This document shows, in pieces, positions 12,696 to 20,118 of a stretch of 20,118 nucleotides of DNA. The translations under genes were made by a program, and so were the position numbers. Each line of letters begins with the position of its first letter. Within the stretch, counting starts at the first letter, position 1. A model generated the notes under the pieces. That model did no database searches and was not told the origin of the DNA. It saw only the letters and a list, made by a program, of their open reading frames with translations. Origin of the DNA: Chloroflexota bacterium (GTDB lineage Bacteria; Chloroflexota; Anaerolineae; B4-G1); contig JAUVSX010000005.1 of the NCBI GenBank assembly GCA_030596915.1, forward strand, positions 1 through 20,118, read 5' to 3'.

Positions 12696-13997
12696 CTACT
12701 CCCGCAGGCTCTCGATGGCGATGCTGGCCGCCTGCCAGGGCGTTGCCCGCCCTTCCAAGAGTGCCTCAAGGGCTTTCTGGAGGCTGGGACCGACGAGCGC
12801 CATCACCTCTGGCGGCGGCGCTGGATCGGAAGCCTCGAGCAGGCTGCTCAACATGACGCGCTCCCCTTCGGGTGCGTCCAAGAACATCACCGCGCTACGA
12901 GTGCCTGGTAGATACCCTTCGGCTCGAGTCCATGCGGAGTTCTGGTCGGGCGAGATGAGCCAGTCAAACAGCAGCATCGCCAGCGCTTGGCGAGATGGAT
13001 CCTCGGGCACCATCGTCATCACCCAGCCGCGGGTCACGGCGAAGGGATCGCCATCGCGCGTCGGGGGTGGGGCAGCACCCATCGTCTCGTCAGTCTCCCG
13101 CCGGTACTGGCCGGCGTCAACCAGCGTGAGACTGGCATCCCCTGAACGGAACTGACCCCAGGACTGACTCGCCTCCGCAATGCCCAGGACAGCCGTCGGC
13201 GATATGACGCCCGTCCCAATGCAGTGACTGTAGAAAGTGAACACCTGCACAATGGACTCCCTCTCCAGCCAAGGGTTGCCATCTGGGTCGGTTACCGTGC
13301 CCCCGGCAGCCATGTACTGGACGAGGGTGGCATCGTTGATTTCGCCATTCTGTCCCCCAGCCGGGAAGAGGAACTGCGCCGGCGCGGAGATCACCTCCCT
13401 CCAGGTAAGGGGGGGCGCGCTAAACTGCGACAGCCGGTACGCCTGGTGATCTGCCTTCACTCCCAGCACAAAACCCATCGTCTGATCTCCCACGCGCCCC
13501 ATCGACGTTGCGAACGGAAAGCGGTCGTTGGCTACCGATGGGGAGAGGAGATCATCCAGTGGGAGGATCAAGCCGACGGCGGCCGTCTCCTCCAGGTCAT
13601 CTGCATTGATCACCATCAGGTCTGGCATCAACGAGGGTGCGACATCGGGTGCGGTGCGCAGGAAATCTAGCATCCCGCCCCGACCGTGGACCTTCTTCAC
13701 GACGATCTCTACGCTCAGGTCGGGGTAAGTGTTGCTGAACTCAGCTAACTGTCGCAGGATGTACCCCTTGGTAGCCTCGCGGTTGTAAGGGTCGAGCTCC
13801 TCTGGCAACCAGAGCGTCAGCGTGATCGTCGTGGGTCGGGCCTCGGGAGTGGCGGAGGGGATGGGTGTGGCGGGAATGGGCGTGGACAACTCCGTGGGCG
13901 CCACCGGAGTTGGAGTGGCGGGCTGTTGCTGCTTCGAGCAGCTTGTGACGACCAGAGCCAAGATGAGTAGCACGAACCGTGCTGCGAGTGAACGCAT
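12696..13997 (-). CDS. extracellular solute-binding lipoprotein (ABC-type sugar-binding family)
   Basis: The 433-aa protein has a lipoprotein signal, RFVLLILALVVTSC, with the lipobox Cys at residue 20. A Thr/Pro-rich spacer (about 25-55, TPTPVAPTELSTPIPATPIP) follows and would hold the domain off the membrane. The mature part begins ITLTLWLPEELDPYNREA and has patterns of family-1 substrate-binding proteins: MPDLMVINADDLEETAAVGLILPLDDLL, then AMLLFDWLISPDQNSAWTRAEGYLPGTRSA near the end. It should bind a sugar or related solute outside the cell for an ABC importer, but no permease or ATPase genes are next to it. ATG 13997 has GGAGG 4 nt upstream. A TATAAT-bearing promoter lies just upstream and the glycerate kinase follows directly. 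The ligand is unknown. Confidence 0.87.
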   Translation of the reverse strand: MRSLAARFVLLILALVVTSCSKQQQPATPTPVAPTELSTPIPATPIPSATPEARPTTITLTLWLPEELDPYNREATKGYILRQLAEFSNTYPDLSVEIVVKKVHGRGGMLDFLRTAPDVAPSLMPDLMVINADDLEETAAVGLILPLDDLLSPSVANDRFPFATSMGRVGDQTMGFVLGVKADHQAYRLSQFSAPPLTWREVISAPAQFLFPAGGQNGEINDATLVQYMAAGGTVTDPDGNPWLERESIVQVFTFYSHCIGTGVISPTAVLGIAEASQSWGQFRSGDASLTLVDAGQYRRETDETMGAAPPPTRDGDPFAVTRGWVMTMVPEDPSRQALAMLLFDWLISPDQNSAWTRAEGYLPGTRSAVMFLDAPEGERVMLSSLLEASDPAPPPEVMALVGPSLQKALEALLEGRATPWQAASIAIESLRE

Positions 13998-14025
13998 TGA
14001 ACCTCCGGTGGGCGGTACAGCCTAG

Positions 14026-14053
14026 ATTATAGCACGACTCACCTGGGTGCCGT
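14026..14053 (-). promoter_or_regulatory. promoter of the lipoprotein-glycerate kinase operon
   Basis: On the minus strand TATAAT occupies 14031-14026, preceded by TGC (extended -10). A weak -35, ACGGCA at 14053-14048, lies 16 nt away. The -10 box is about 28 nt upstream of the lipoprotein ATG. It is back to back with a candidate plus-strand promoter for the glycosyltransferases. Confidence 0.6.
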
Positions 14054-14055
14054 AC

Positions 14056-14083
14056 TTGTCTTCCCTCAGGCATACGGTAAGAT
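14056..14083 (+). promoter_or_regulatory. candidate promoter of the glycosyltransferase operon
   Basis: TTGTCT at 14056-14061 (4 of 6 of TTGACA), a 16-nt spacer and TAAGAT at 14078-14083 (4 of 6 of TATAAT) lie about 100 nt before the first glycosyltransferase start. It is weaker than the divergent promoter, and the two would compete for the same 60 bp. Confidence 0.4.
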
Positions 14084-14184
14084 GACATCACTTTGTCCGA
14101 GGAACGCGGTGCGCGCAGGTTCGTGAGTGGTGGCTGGTGGTCGCGTGGTGGAGTGCCAATGCTCGTTGTGCGCAGCGGCAGGTG

Positions 14185-16293
14185 ATGGCGAGCGCTCAAG
14201 CGTCTGGGTCCGAACCGAAGCTTCCACCACGATCACGCACTGTCTCGCCCAGCCGGGAGTGGTTGCTGCTAGCGTTGATAGTCTGCGCAGCCGCGGCACT
14301 CAGGTTGTGGCAACTGGACGACGTACCCCCTGGCCTGACCCACGACGAGGCCGCCCACGGGCAGGATGCCATTGCGATTGTCGACGGGGCTCGGCCCATC
14401 TACCAGACGGTTGGATATGGGCGTGAGCCCCTGTACGATTACGTTCTCGCTGGCGGGCTCCTGATCGGAGACCCCTCTCGGGTTACCTTGCGGGTATGCT
14501 CCGTAGCACTGGGTCTGACCGCGTTGTTGGCCACGTATGGCTGGGTGCGCATCGCCTTTGACGCTCCCACGGCCCTGCTGGCGGTCGCCTTCCAAGCCGC
14601 ATCCTTCTGGTCGCTGTCGACCAGCCGGCAGATCCTGCGCTCCTCGCTGTTGCCTGCTCTGCTGACGGGAGCGGTCTTCTTCTTCTGGAGCGCGATTCCG
14701 TTCGGCGATAGTGAGCACTGCGACAATGACGATTCGCGGGTGCGGTTCTGGGCGCTGGGCCTTTTCGCGCTCCTCATCGGGGCGGCGCTGTACACGTACC
14801 TGCCCGCGCGTGGCACCTGGGTGATGTTCCCGTTCTTCCTGATCTACCTGCGACTGGCACACAGGCCCCTGTTTCGCCGAGTGTGGGCTCCGGTGCTGGT
14901 CGCTGTACTGGCAGGGCTGCTCATCGCGGCGCCGCTCTTCGCGTACCTATGGGCCCACCCAGGCGCCGAGCAGCGCCTGACAATGGTCGACGCCCCCTTG
15001 CAGGCGTTTGCCGCCGGGAACGTACCAGCCATATTGGCCCAGGCCTGGAGCGAAATCGCCGGACTGTTCATCCCGGGCTGGGGCGATGGCTTCCTGGCCT
15101 ACAACATCCCGGGTCGCCCAACGCTGGCGCCCTGGACGGGCGTGCTGCTACTCGCGGGGCTGGCTCTATGCGCGGCGCGCTGGAGGCGCCCACAATGTGC
15201 ATTCGCGCTGCTGTGGCTCCTCGTGGGCCTCTCGCCATCCTTGCTTACGGGAGCGGTCGCGAGCAGTACGCGAAGCATCGCAGCCCTACCTGTGATCTTC
15301 TTGTTCCCGGCCATTGCGGTCGTCTTCTCCTATCGCTGGGCCGCGAGACGCTGGGGGTGCAGGGCGGCCCGCGCCGTCGTTGCTGGCGCCGTCGTATTGG
15401 TGATAGCGACCGGCGCCGTCGCTGTGCGGGACTACTTCGGACGGTGGGCCCAGTCTCCCGATGTGCGGGCAGCCTACCAGAAGACGGTGGTGGCGGTGGC
15501 GGAGTACCTCGATGCTCAGCCTTCGGGCGGAACTGTTGTGCTCTCGACAGTCTATCCCGGGGCGCCTCACGACCCGTACGTCTTCAGGCTTGGCTTGGCC
15601 CGGCAGGACATCTCGGCTCGCTGGATCGACGCGCGTCGGGCACTGTTGGTACCGCCGGATCCGGTGGCCGTGCTTGTCGTGCCTTCGAGCACACCGATCG
15701 ATCCCTACTTCATCAGCCTCCCTGGCCTTCGACACAGGGAGGAGGTGTGGCTCCGGACGACGGACCTGGATCCGAGCTTCGACGTGTTCGATTGGCAGCC
15801 GCGGGACAGCTTGGCAGAGCTTCGCGCGCGCTCACACGATACGCCTCTCGATCTGGAACTGCCTGTGGATTTCGGTGGCGCCCTGCATCTCCGTAGACTC
15901 GATCTCACGACGTCCCGAATCTCGCCCGGCGAGGTCGTAGAGATCGTCACCGTGTGGGAAGTGCTCGATCCTGGGGCATTGCGGGATCCGACGTCAGGGG
16001 ACGGGCTCGTCGAATTGGTGCTGTTCACCCACGCGCTCGATGCGGCTGGAGACATCGTGGCCCAGGAGGACCGACTGGACGCACCGGCCTGGAGTTGGCG
16101 AGCTGGCGACGTTGTGGTTCAGATTCACCGTTTCGTGCTGCCGGACGACTACGGGTCGGATAGGATCCTCTTGGAAGTCGGCGCCTATCGCCCTCACGAC
16201 CTCAGCCGCCTGCCGGTTCTGGTCGGTGGCGAGGTTGTCGGCGATCGTGTCCTGGTCGGACCCATCGAAGTTGAGGGAAAGGCAACGAGCTGA
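14185..16293 (+). CDS. GT-C fold membrane glycosyltransferase (GT39/ArnT-like), first of three paralogues
   Basis: The 702-aa polytopic membrane protein resembles lipid-phosphate-sugar-dependent GT-C glycosyltransferases (GT39 / ArnT-like), which add a sugar on the outer face of the membrane. Transmembrane segment WLLLALIVCAAAALRLWQL leads into the first outer loop with PPGLTHDEA, whose Asp54-Glu55 is the acidic pair typical of GT-C enzymes, then YGREPLYDY. Further hydrophobic helices run to about residue 430, with YNIPGRP in an outer loop. The last 220 or so residues are hydrophilic and end in a beta-rich domain (LELPVDFGGALHLRRLDL, VTVWEVLDPG). The ATG at 14185 is preferred; the in-frame GTG at 14137 adds a segment unlike the paralogues, and no strong ribosome site separates them. 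The donor and acceptor are unknown. The next gene overlaps its stop by 1 nt. Confidence 0.82.
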   Translation: MASAQASGSEPKLPPRSRTVSPSREWLLLALIVCAAAALRLWQLDDVPPGLTHDEAAHGQDAIAIVDGARPIYQTVGYGREPLYDYVLAGGLLIGDPSRVTLRVCSVALGLTALLATYGWVRIAFDAPTALLAVAFQAASFWSLSTSRQILRSSLLPALLTGAVFFFWSAIPFGDSEHCDNDDSRVRFWALGLFALLIGAALYTYLPARGTWVMFPFFLIYLRLAHRPLFRRVWAPVLVAVLAGLLIAAPLFAYLWAHPGAEQRLTMVDAPLQAFAAGNVPAILAQAWSEIAGLFIPGWGDGFLAYNIPGRPTLAPWTGVLLLAGLALCAARWRRPQCAFALLWLLVGLSPSLLTGAVASSTRSIAALPVIFLFPAIAVVFSYRWAARRWGCRAARAVVAGAVVLVIATGAVAVRDYFGRWAQSPDVRAAYQKTVVAVAEYLDAQPSGGTVVLSTVYPGAPHDPYVFRLGLARQDISARWIDARRALLVPPDPVAVLVVPSSTPIDPYFISLPGLRHREEVWLRTTDLDPSFDVFDWQPRDSLAELRARSHDTPLDLELPVDFGGALHLRRLDLTTSRISPGEVVEIVTVWEVLDPGALRDPTSGDGLVELVLFTHALDAAGDIVAQEDRLDAPAWSWRAGDVVVQIHRFVLPDDYGSDRILLEVGAYRPHDLSRLPVLVGGEVVGDRVLVGPIEVEGKATS

Positions 16294-18356
16294 TGGCGGC
16301 GCACACTCCGGACACGATATCTAAGGAGTCGGGCTCAGCGACGCGCACCGTAGCCCGTCTGGAGCCCGTCCTGTTCGCCATCATCCTGCTGGCGGCAGCC
16401 TTCCTGCGGCTCTACCGCCTCGACTCCGTCCCTCCCGGCCTGACTCACGATGAGGCGGACACGGGCTACTTCGTCGCAGCGGTGTATCGTGGCGAGCCTG
16501 CGCAGGTGGAGGCGCCGTACGGCTACGCCAATGAGCCGTTTGCCCAGTACTCGGGCGCGGTGTTTATGGCCCTGGTCGGGCCGACAGATCTGGCGCTGCG
16601 TCTGCACTCGGTCTTCTTCGGCATGCTGCTTCTCGTATTCACGTATCTTTGGGCGCGGAGCGTGTTTGGCGTGGGCGTGGCACTGGGGAGCGCGGCCCTG
16701 ATCGCGGTCTCGTTCTGGACCGTCGCGGTCAGTCGCTTTGCCCTCAACCCGGAGCCTGCGCCGGCGCTGTTCACCGGGGCAGTCTACTTCCTGTGGGTCG
16801 CGCTGCGAGGCGGCCGTAAGCGCCGCTGGGCGTGGGCGCCGTTTGCGTTCCTTCTGGCCGGCTCCCTGTACGCGTATGAAGCTGCGCGCGCGGCCGCGAT
16901 TGGGTTGATTCTCTTCGTCGCCTATCTCGCGGTCTTCGGGCGAGAGCTGCTCCGCCGATCCGGACTCTGGTTCGCCGGGGCTCTGGCGGTTGCCGGCTTG
17001 CTAGCGGCGCCTCATCTGCTAGATCCGGCCGCGTGGGCGCGCTCGATGACTCAGTCGGGCCCGCTGCGCTCTGCGCTTCGGGGTGACTTGGCGCCGCTGC
17101 TCACGAACGCCGTGACCGCCCTGGGTACGTTCACCTTCAGAGGAGACAGCTTCGTGACCTACAATCTCCCCGGAAGGCCCATCTTCGATCCGCTGGTCAG
17201 CCTGTTCTTCTGCGCCGGGATTGTGTGGTCTCTCATTCGCTGGCGAAAGCCGGCGTATGCGTTTGTGCTGATATGGCTGGTTGTGGGCATATCTCCCTCG
17301 CTAGCCATCGGGGAGTGGACGAGCACGCTGCACAGCATGGCGGCGCAGGCACCGATTATGGTCCTGCCAGCCATCGCTGCCGTCGAGGTGGCGCGCGCGA
17401 TCAAGAAACGGCTCGGAGCGCGCTGGGAGACGCGTTTCATCGCTTTCTGTGCGGCGTGGTTGGCGGTTGTGGCCGTGTCCACCGGCTACGACTACTTCGG
17501 GCGCTGGGCCGGTTCGCCTCACACCCGTGCGGCGTACTTTCAGAATCTGGTATCCATCAGTGACTACCTGGACGACGGCGAGTACAGCGGCGCCGTGGCG
17601 CTTTCGTCACCGTTCCCTGAGCAGCCGCTCGACCCATTCATCGCGGACCTGCGGATGCGGCGCGACGGTATTTTGCTCCGCTGGTTCGATGGACGGCGCG
17701 CTATCGTGTTCCCCGACATATCGAGCAGCTTGCTCGTCGTGCCACCGAGTACTCCGCTCGATCCATACATCGACGCGCGTCTTCCACTGGGTGTCCCTGA
17801 TCGAGTGCATTTGAGGCCCGACGACACCGACCCCTACTTCGACGTATATGAATGGGAGCCTCAGGTGGCGCTCTCTCACTTCATGCAGACTCCAACGGGC
17901 TCCGTCACGGCAGGTGACCGTTCGCTTGCGCTACCCGTCAACTTCGGGGGCGTTGTCGAATTGGTGTCGTACGAGGTTCTAGGCGCCAATGCTGCGCCGG
18001 GCGGCGAGGTGACTGTCGCAACCGTATGGCGCGTGGTGGATCCGGGATTGCTCTGGCCTGTCGCGGACGATGCGTATGGACCCAGCGCGGCGACATTCGT
18101 GCATATGCGCGGCCCAGAAGGCGGGAGCGTCGCGCAGGAGGATCGTTTGGACGCCCCTGCCTGGAATTGGCAATCGGGCGACACATTCGTCCAGGTGCAT
18201 CGCCTGACGCTGGAATCCGGCCTCACGCCCGGCTCCTATCCGTTGGCTGTAGGTGTCTCCTCCAGCGATGGAACGTCGCGACTACCGGTTCTGGCCGGCT
18301 CGTCCGTGTTGGACGATCGTGTTCTACTGCCGCCGGTGGAGGTGGCAGAACGGTGA
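16293..18356 (+). CDS. GT-C fold membrane glycosyltransferase (GT39/ArnT-like), second paralogue
   Basis: The 687-aa paralogue shares the layout of the preceding gene. A first helix (FAIILLAAAFLRLYRL) is followed by PPGLTHDEADTG with Asp53-Glu54, then YANEPFAQY, about ten further hydrophobic segments, the shared loop motif YNLPGRP, DYFGRWAGSP after the last helix, and an external tail of about 250 residues. The tail holds LALPVNFGGVVELVSYEVLG, VATVWRVVDPG and QEDRLDAPAWNWQSGD, matching the first paralogue closely. ATG 16293 overlaps the preceding TGA by one base (TGATG), which points to translational coupling. The paralogues presumably act on the same kind of donor, perhaps on different acceptors or successive positions; this is inference. 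Confidence 0.85.
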   Translation: MAAHTPDTISKESGSATRTVARLEPVLFAIILLAAAFLRLYRLDSVPPGLTHDEADTGYFVAAVYRGEPAQVEAPYGYANEPFAQYSGAVFMALVGPTDLALRLHSVFFGMLLLVFTYLWARSVFGVGVALGSAALIAVSFWTVAVSRFALNPEPAPALFTGAVYFLWVALRGGRKRRWAWAPFAFLLAGSLYAYEAARAAAIGLILFVAYLAVFGRELLRRSGLWFAGALAVAGLLAAPHLLDPAAWARSMTQSGPLRSALRGDLAPLLTNAVTALGTFTFRGDSFVTYNLPGRPIFDPLVSLFFCAGIVWSLIRWRKPAYAFVLIWLVVGISPSLAIGEWTSTLHSMAAQAPIMVLPAIAAVEVARAIKKRLGARWETRFIAFCAAWLAVVAVSTGYDYFGRWAGSPHTRAAYFQNLVSISDYLDDGEYSGAVALSSPFPEQPLDPFIADLRMRRDGILLRWFDGRRAIVFPDISSSLLVVPPSTPLDPYIDARLPLGVPDRVHLRPDDTDPYFDVYEWEPQVALSHFMQTPTGSVTAGDRSLALPVNFGGVVELVSYEVLGANAAPGGEVTVATVWRVVDPGLLWPVADDAYGPSAATFVHMRGPEGGSVAQEDRLDAPAWNWQSGDTFVQVHRLTLESGLTPGSYPLAVGVSSSDGTSRLPVLAGSSVLDDRVLLPPVEVAER

Positions 18357-20118
18357 GCGGGCGGCGCGATCCGGCCAAACGATCGACGGCCCCTCGCTGG
18401 CTGTTCATCGTTGTCCTCCTGCTGGGCGCCTGGACACTGCGCGTCTGCTGTCTGGAGGATGCGCCACCCGGATGGCGCGATGACGAACTGATCAACATCA
18501 GTGCGCTGTCTGGGGAAGTCGCGGCGGGTTCCTTCCCTCTCTACTTCCTGGGAGCGTCGGGCCACGAGCCGCTCTACCATTATGTGCACGCTGCGGTACT
18601 GTCAGTTCTTGGGTCCAACGTCCTGGGCGGGCACCTGCTTTCGGCAGCCTTGGGGCTGCTCTCCATCGCTCTGACGTACGTCTTGGCCTCCAGGCTTCTC
18701 GGGCGACAGGCTGCAACCATCGCATCGCTTGGCCTGGCGACTTCCTTCTGGTCGCTGATGTACAGCCGCATCGCGCTGCGCCATATCAGCGTGCTGCCCC
18801 TCGCGCTTCTTTCCTTCTATCTATTCTGGCGTGCTCACCAGGCTCGAGGGCGCTCGCTGTGGACCTACGTGGCCCTCGGCGTGGTCATGGGACTTGCCCT
18901 CCACACCTATTTTGCGAGCCGCCTGCTTCCTCTCATACTTCTGATATTCCTGCTGTACCTGCTTGTCTTCCACCGGGGCAGATTCCGCCGCGAGTGGCGA
19001 GGGCACCTGCTGGCGGTGGGGATAGCGCTAACCATGGCTGTGCCGATGGGGCTCACGGTGGTGACCAGCGTGGGAGCCGACCCACGGGTGGCCGAGTTGG
19101 CCGCTCCGCTCCGGGACCTGCGGATGGGCAATCCTCGGCCGCTCTGGGAGAACACGGTACAGACAATAGGGATGTTCACCACCACCGGTGACCCTGAGTG
19201 GCTGTACAACCTGCCCGGACGCCCCGTGTTCAATGTGTTGGGCGGGGCGCTGTTGTGGCTCGGCGCGGCGATCTGTGTGATCCGCTGGCGCCAGCCCGTG
19301 TACTTCTTCCTCGTCTGCTGGTTCGCGGCGGGCCTCGCGCCGGCGTTTGTGAGTGTCCCTCCTGCCAGCCTGAGTCATACGATACTGGCTCAGCCCGTGG
19401 CATATGTGTTGGCGGCCCTGGCTATTATCGACCTTAGATCGCAGGCAGCCAGGCTGGCTCGGAAAGCCGGATGGGACGAGCGGCGGGCGCGGCGCTTGGG
19501 AACCTCCCTCTTCTGGGTCCTGGCCGTGGCATTCCTGGTGACGAATGCGTATCGCGATCTGCGGGACTACTTCGTCGTCTGGCCGCGCCAGAGCCTGGTG
19601 CGCTTTCTGTACCGGGCCGATTACCGTGACATCGCGCGGTATCTGGACGAGCGGTCCGACCTGGTGGAAGTCGCTGTGGGCAGTACGCTCCTCGGGCCCT
19701 GGGATCGGCTCGCGCTGGAAGCGGACATCGGGCGCGACGATGTCTCAACCCGTCTCTTCGATCCGCAGCGAGCGCTTGTGTGGGTGGATGGGGGCGGGCC
19801 GGCGATCGTGTTCCTAACTGACCACCCCCGCCCCGGTCCGCCGCTCGAAACTCTCATTGAGATGGCCGGCGAGGTCAGGGGGCGGGTCGGACGCACGGCG
19901 ATTCTCTACGAAATGCCCGCTGCCATTCATCTAGACTCCCTGGACTGCACGATGCCAGCTCTGGAGTTGCTCCCCGAGGCGCGGTTCGGCAACGGCTTGG
20001 AGCTGATGGGTCTATGTTGGGAGGGCGGGTCTCCGGCGGATCCGGGCACTGAAGCCGTCCTGATTACGGTGTGGCGGGTCGCGAGCCCCCTTGATCACCC
20101 TCCGGAGACAGTTGTCGC
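18353..20118 (+). CDS. GT-C fold membrane glycosyltransferase, third paralogue (3' truncated by window)
   Basis: The frame is open from the GTG at 18353 to the window end without a stop, giving 588 codons so far. The start overlaps the preceding TGA (GTGA). After a first helix (WLFIVVLLLGAWTLRV), the outer loop reads PPGWRDDELINI, where Asp44-Glu45 aligns with the HDE of the two upstream paralogues, then GHEPLYHY. YNLPGRP and DYFVVWPRQS recur at the same relative places. The end already shows FGNGLELMGLCWEGG and VLITVWRVASPLD, the beginning of the same C-terminal domain. It has diverged more than the first two have from each other. The gene is partial; perhaps 70-110 residues are missing, judged from the paralogues. 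Confidence 0.85.
   Translation, partial: MSGRRDPAKRSTAPRWLFIVVLLLGAWTLRVCCLEDAPPGWRDDELINISALSGEVAAGSFPLYFLGASGHEPLYHYVHAAVLSVLGSNVLGGHLLSAALGLLSIALTYVLASRLLGRQAATIASLGLATSFWSLMYSRIALRHISVLPLALLSFYLFWRAHQARGRSLWTYVALGVVMGLALHTYFASRLLPLILLIFLLYLLVFHRGRFRREWRGHLLAVGIALTMAVPMGLTVVTSVGADPRVAELAAPLRDLRMGNPRPLWENTVQTIGMFTTTGDPEWLYNLPGRPVFNVLGGALLWLGAAICVIRWRQPVYFFLVCWFAAGLAPAFVSVPPASLSHTILAQPVAYVLAALAIIDLRSQAARLARKAGWDERRARRLGTSLFWVLAVAFLVTNAYRDLRDYFVVWPRQSLVRFLYRADYRDIARYLDERSDLVEVAVGSTLLGPWDRLALEADIGRDDVSTRLFDPQRALVWVDGGGPAIVFLTDHPRPGPPLETLIEMAGEVRGRVGRTAILYEMPAAIHLDSLDCTMPALELLPEARFGNGLELMGLCWEGGSPADPGTEAVLITVWRVASPLDHPPETVV

Noticed and set aside
14883..15896. 337-codon plus-strand open frame inside the first glycosyltransferase
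   Set aside because: Out-of-frame Arg/Gly-rich shadow; the glycosyltransferase frame has transmembrane helices and paralogues.
14185..20118. Tandem similar genes considered as an assembly duplication
   Set aside because: The three copies differ throughout at the protein level and have distinct overlaps, so they are old paralogues rather than a recent or artefactual duplication.

Overview
The window is high-GC bacterial DNA with densely packed genes. It includes a lipoprotein with a Thr/Pro-rich spacer, DUF2961/GH172 and FucI-like sugar enzymes, a penicillin-acylase-family protein and tandem membrane GT-C glycosyltransferases. This mix suggests Chloroflexota. That assignment rests on gene content and style only; no 16S rRNA or other marker is present, so it is tentative.

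Layout. (1) Bases 1-671 hold the 3' end of a 2-oxoacid dehydrogenase E2 acyltransferase. (2) Bases 717-8627 hold seven plus-strand genes that look like a carbohydrate-catabolism block. In order they are an amidohydrolase-2 protein, an L-fucose/L-arabinose-isomerase-like protein, a PHP-domain protein, a DUF2961/GH172 glycosidase, a SorE-like zinc dehydrogenase with two tandem Rossmann domains, and a SorD/SrlD-like sorbitol-6-phosphate dehydrogenase. (That is six named products plus the E2 end at the left.) A strong hairpin terminator at 8645-8677 closes the block. (3) Bases 8755-11154 encode a penicillin-amidase-family Ntn hydrolase. (4) tRNA-Arg(CCT) lies at 11208-11285, with its own promoter and terminator. 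(5) A minus-strand pair reads from 13997 down to 11349: a solute-binding lipoprotein followed after 3 nt by a glycerate 2-kinase (MOFRL family). (6) Divergent from it, three paralogous GT-C membrane glycosyltransferases follow with start/stop overlaps. The third has no stop before the window ends.

How the genes may work together (inference). The GH172 enzyme has no signal peptide, so it would act on imported oligosaccharides. Known GH172 enzymes act on alpha-D-fructofuranosides and alpha-D-arabinofuranosides. A FucI-like isomerase could convert a released aldose such as D-arabinose or L-fucose to the ketose. The SorE-like plus SorD-like pair matches the two-step L-sorbose-1-phosphate to glucitol-6-phosphate to fructose-6-phosphate route. 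No transporter, sugar kinase or regulator for this block lies in the window, so the substrate stays open.

The most unusual items are the double-Rossmann SorE-like enzyme, the hairpin and duplicated Shine-Dalgarno segment before the isomerase, the ambiguous start and altered motif of the PHP protein, and the glycosyltransferase triplet with its conserved C-terminal domain. No insertion sequence, CRISPR array, prophage gene or rRNA was seen, and no gene-free stretch exceeds 300 bases.
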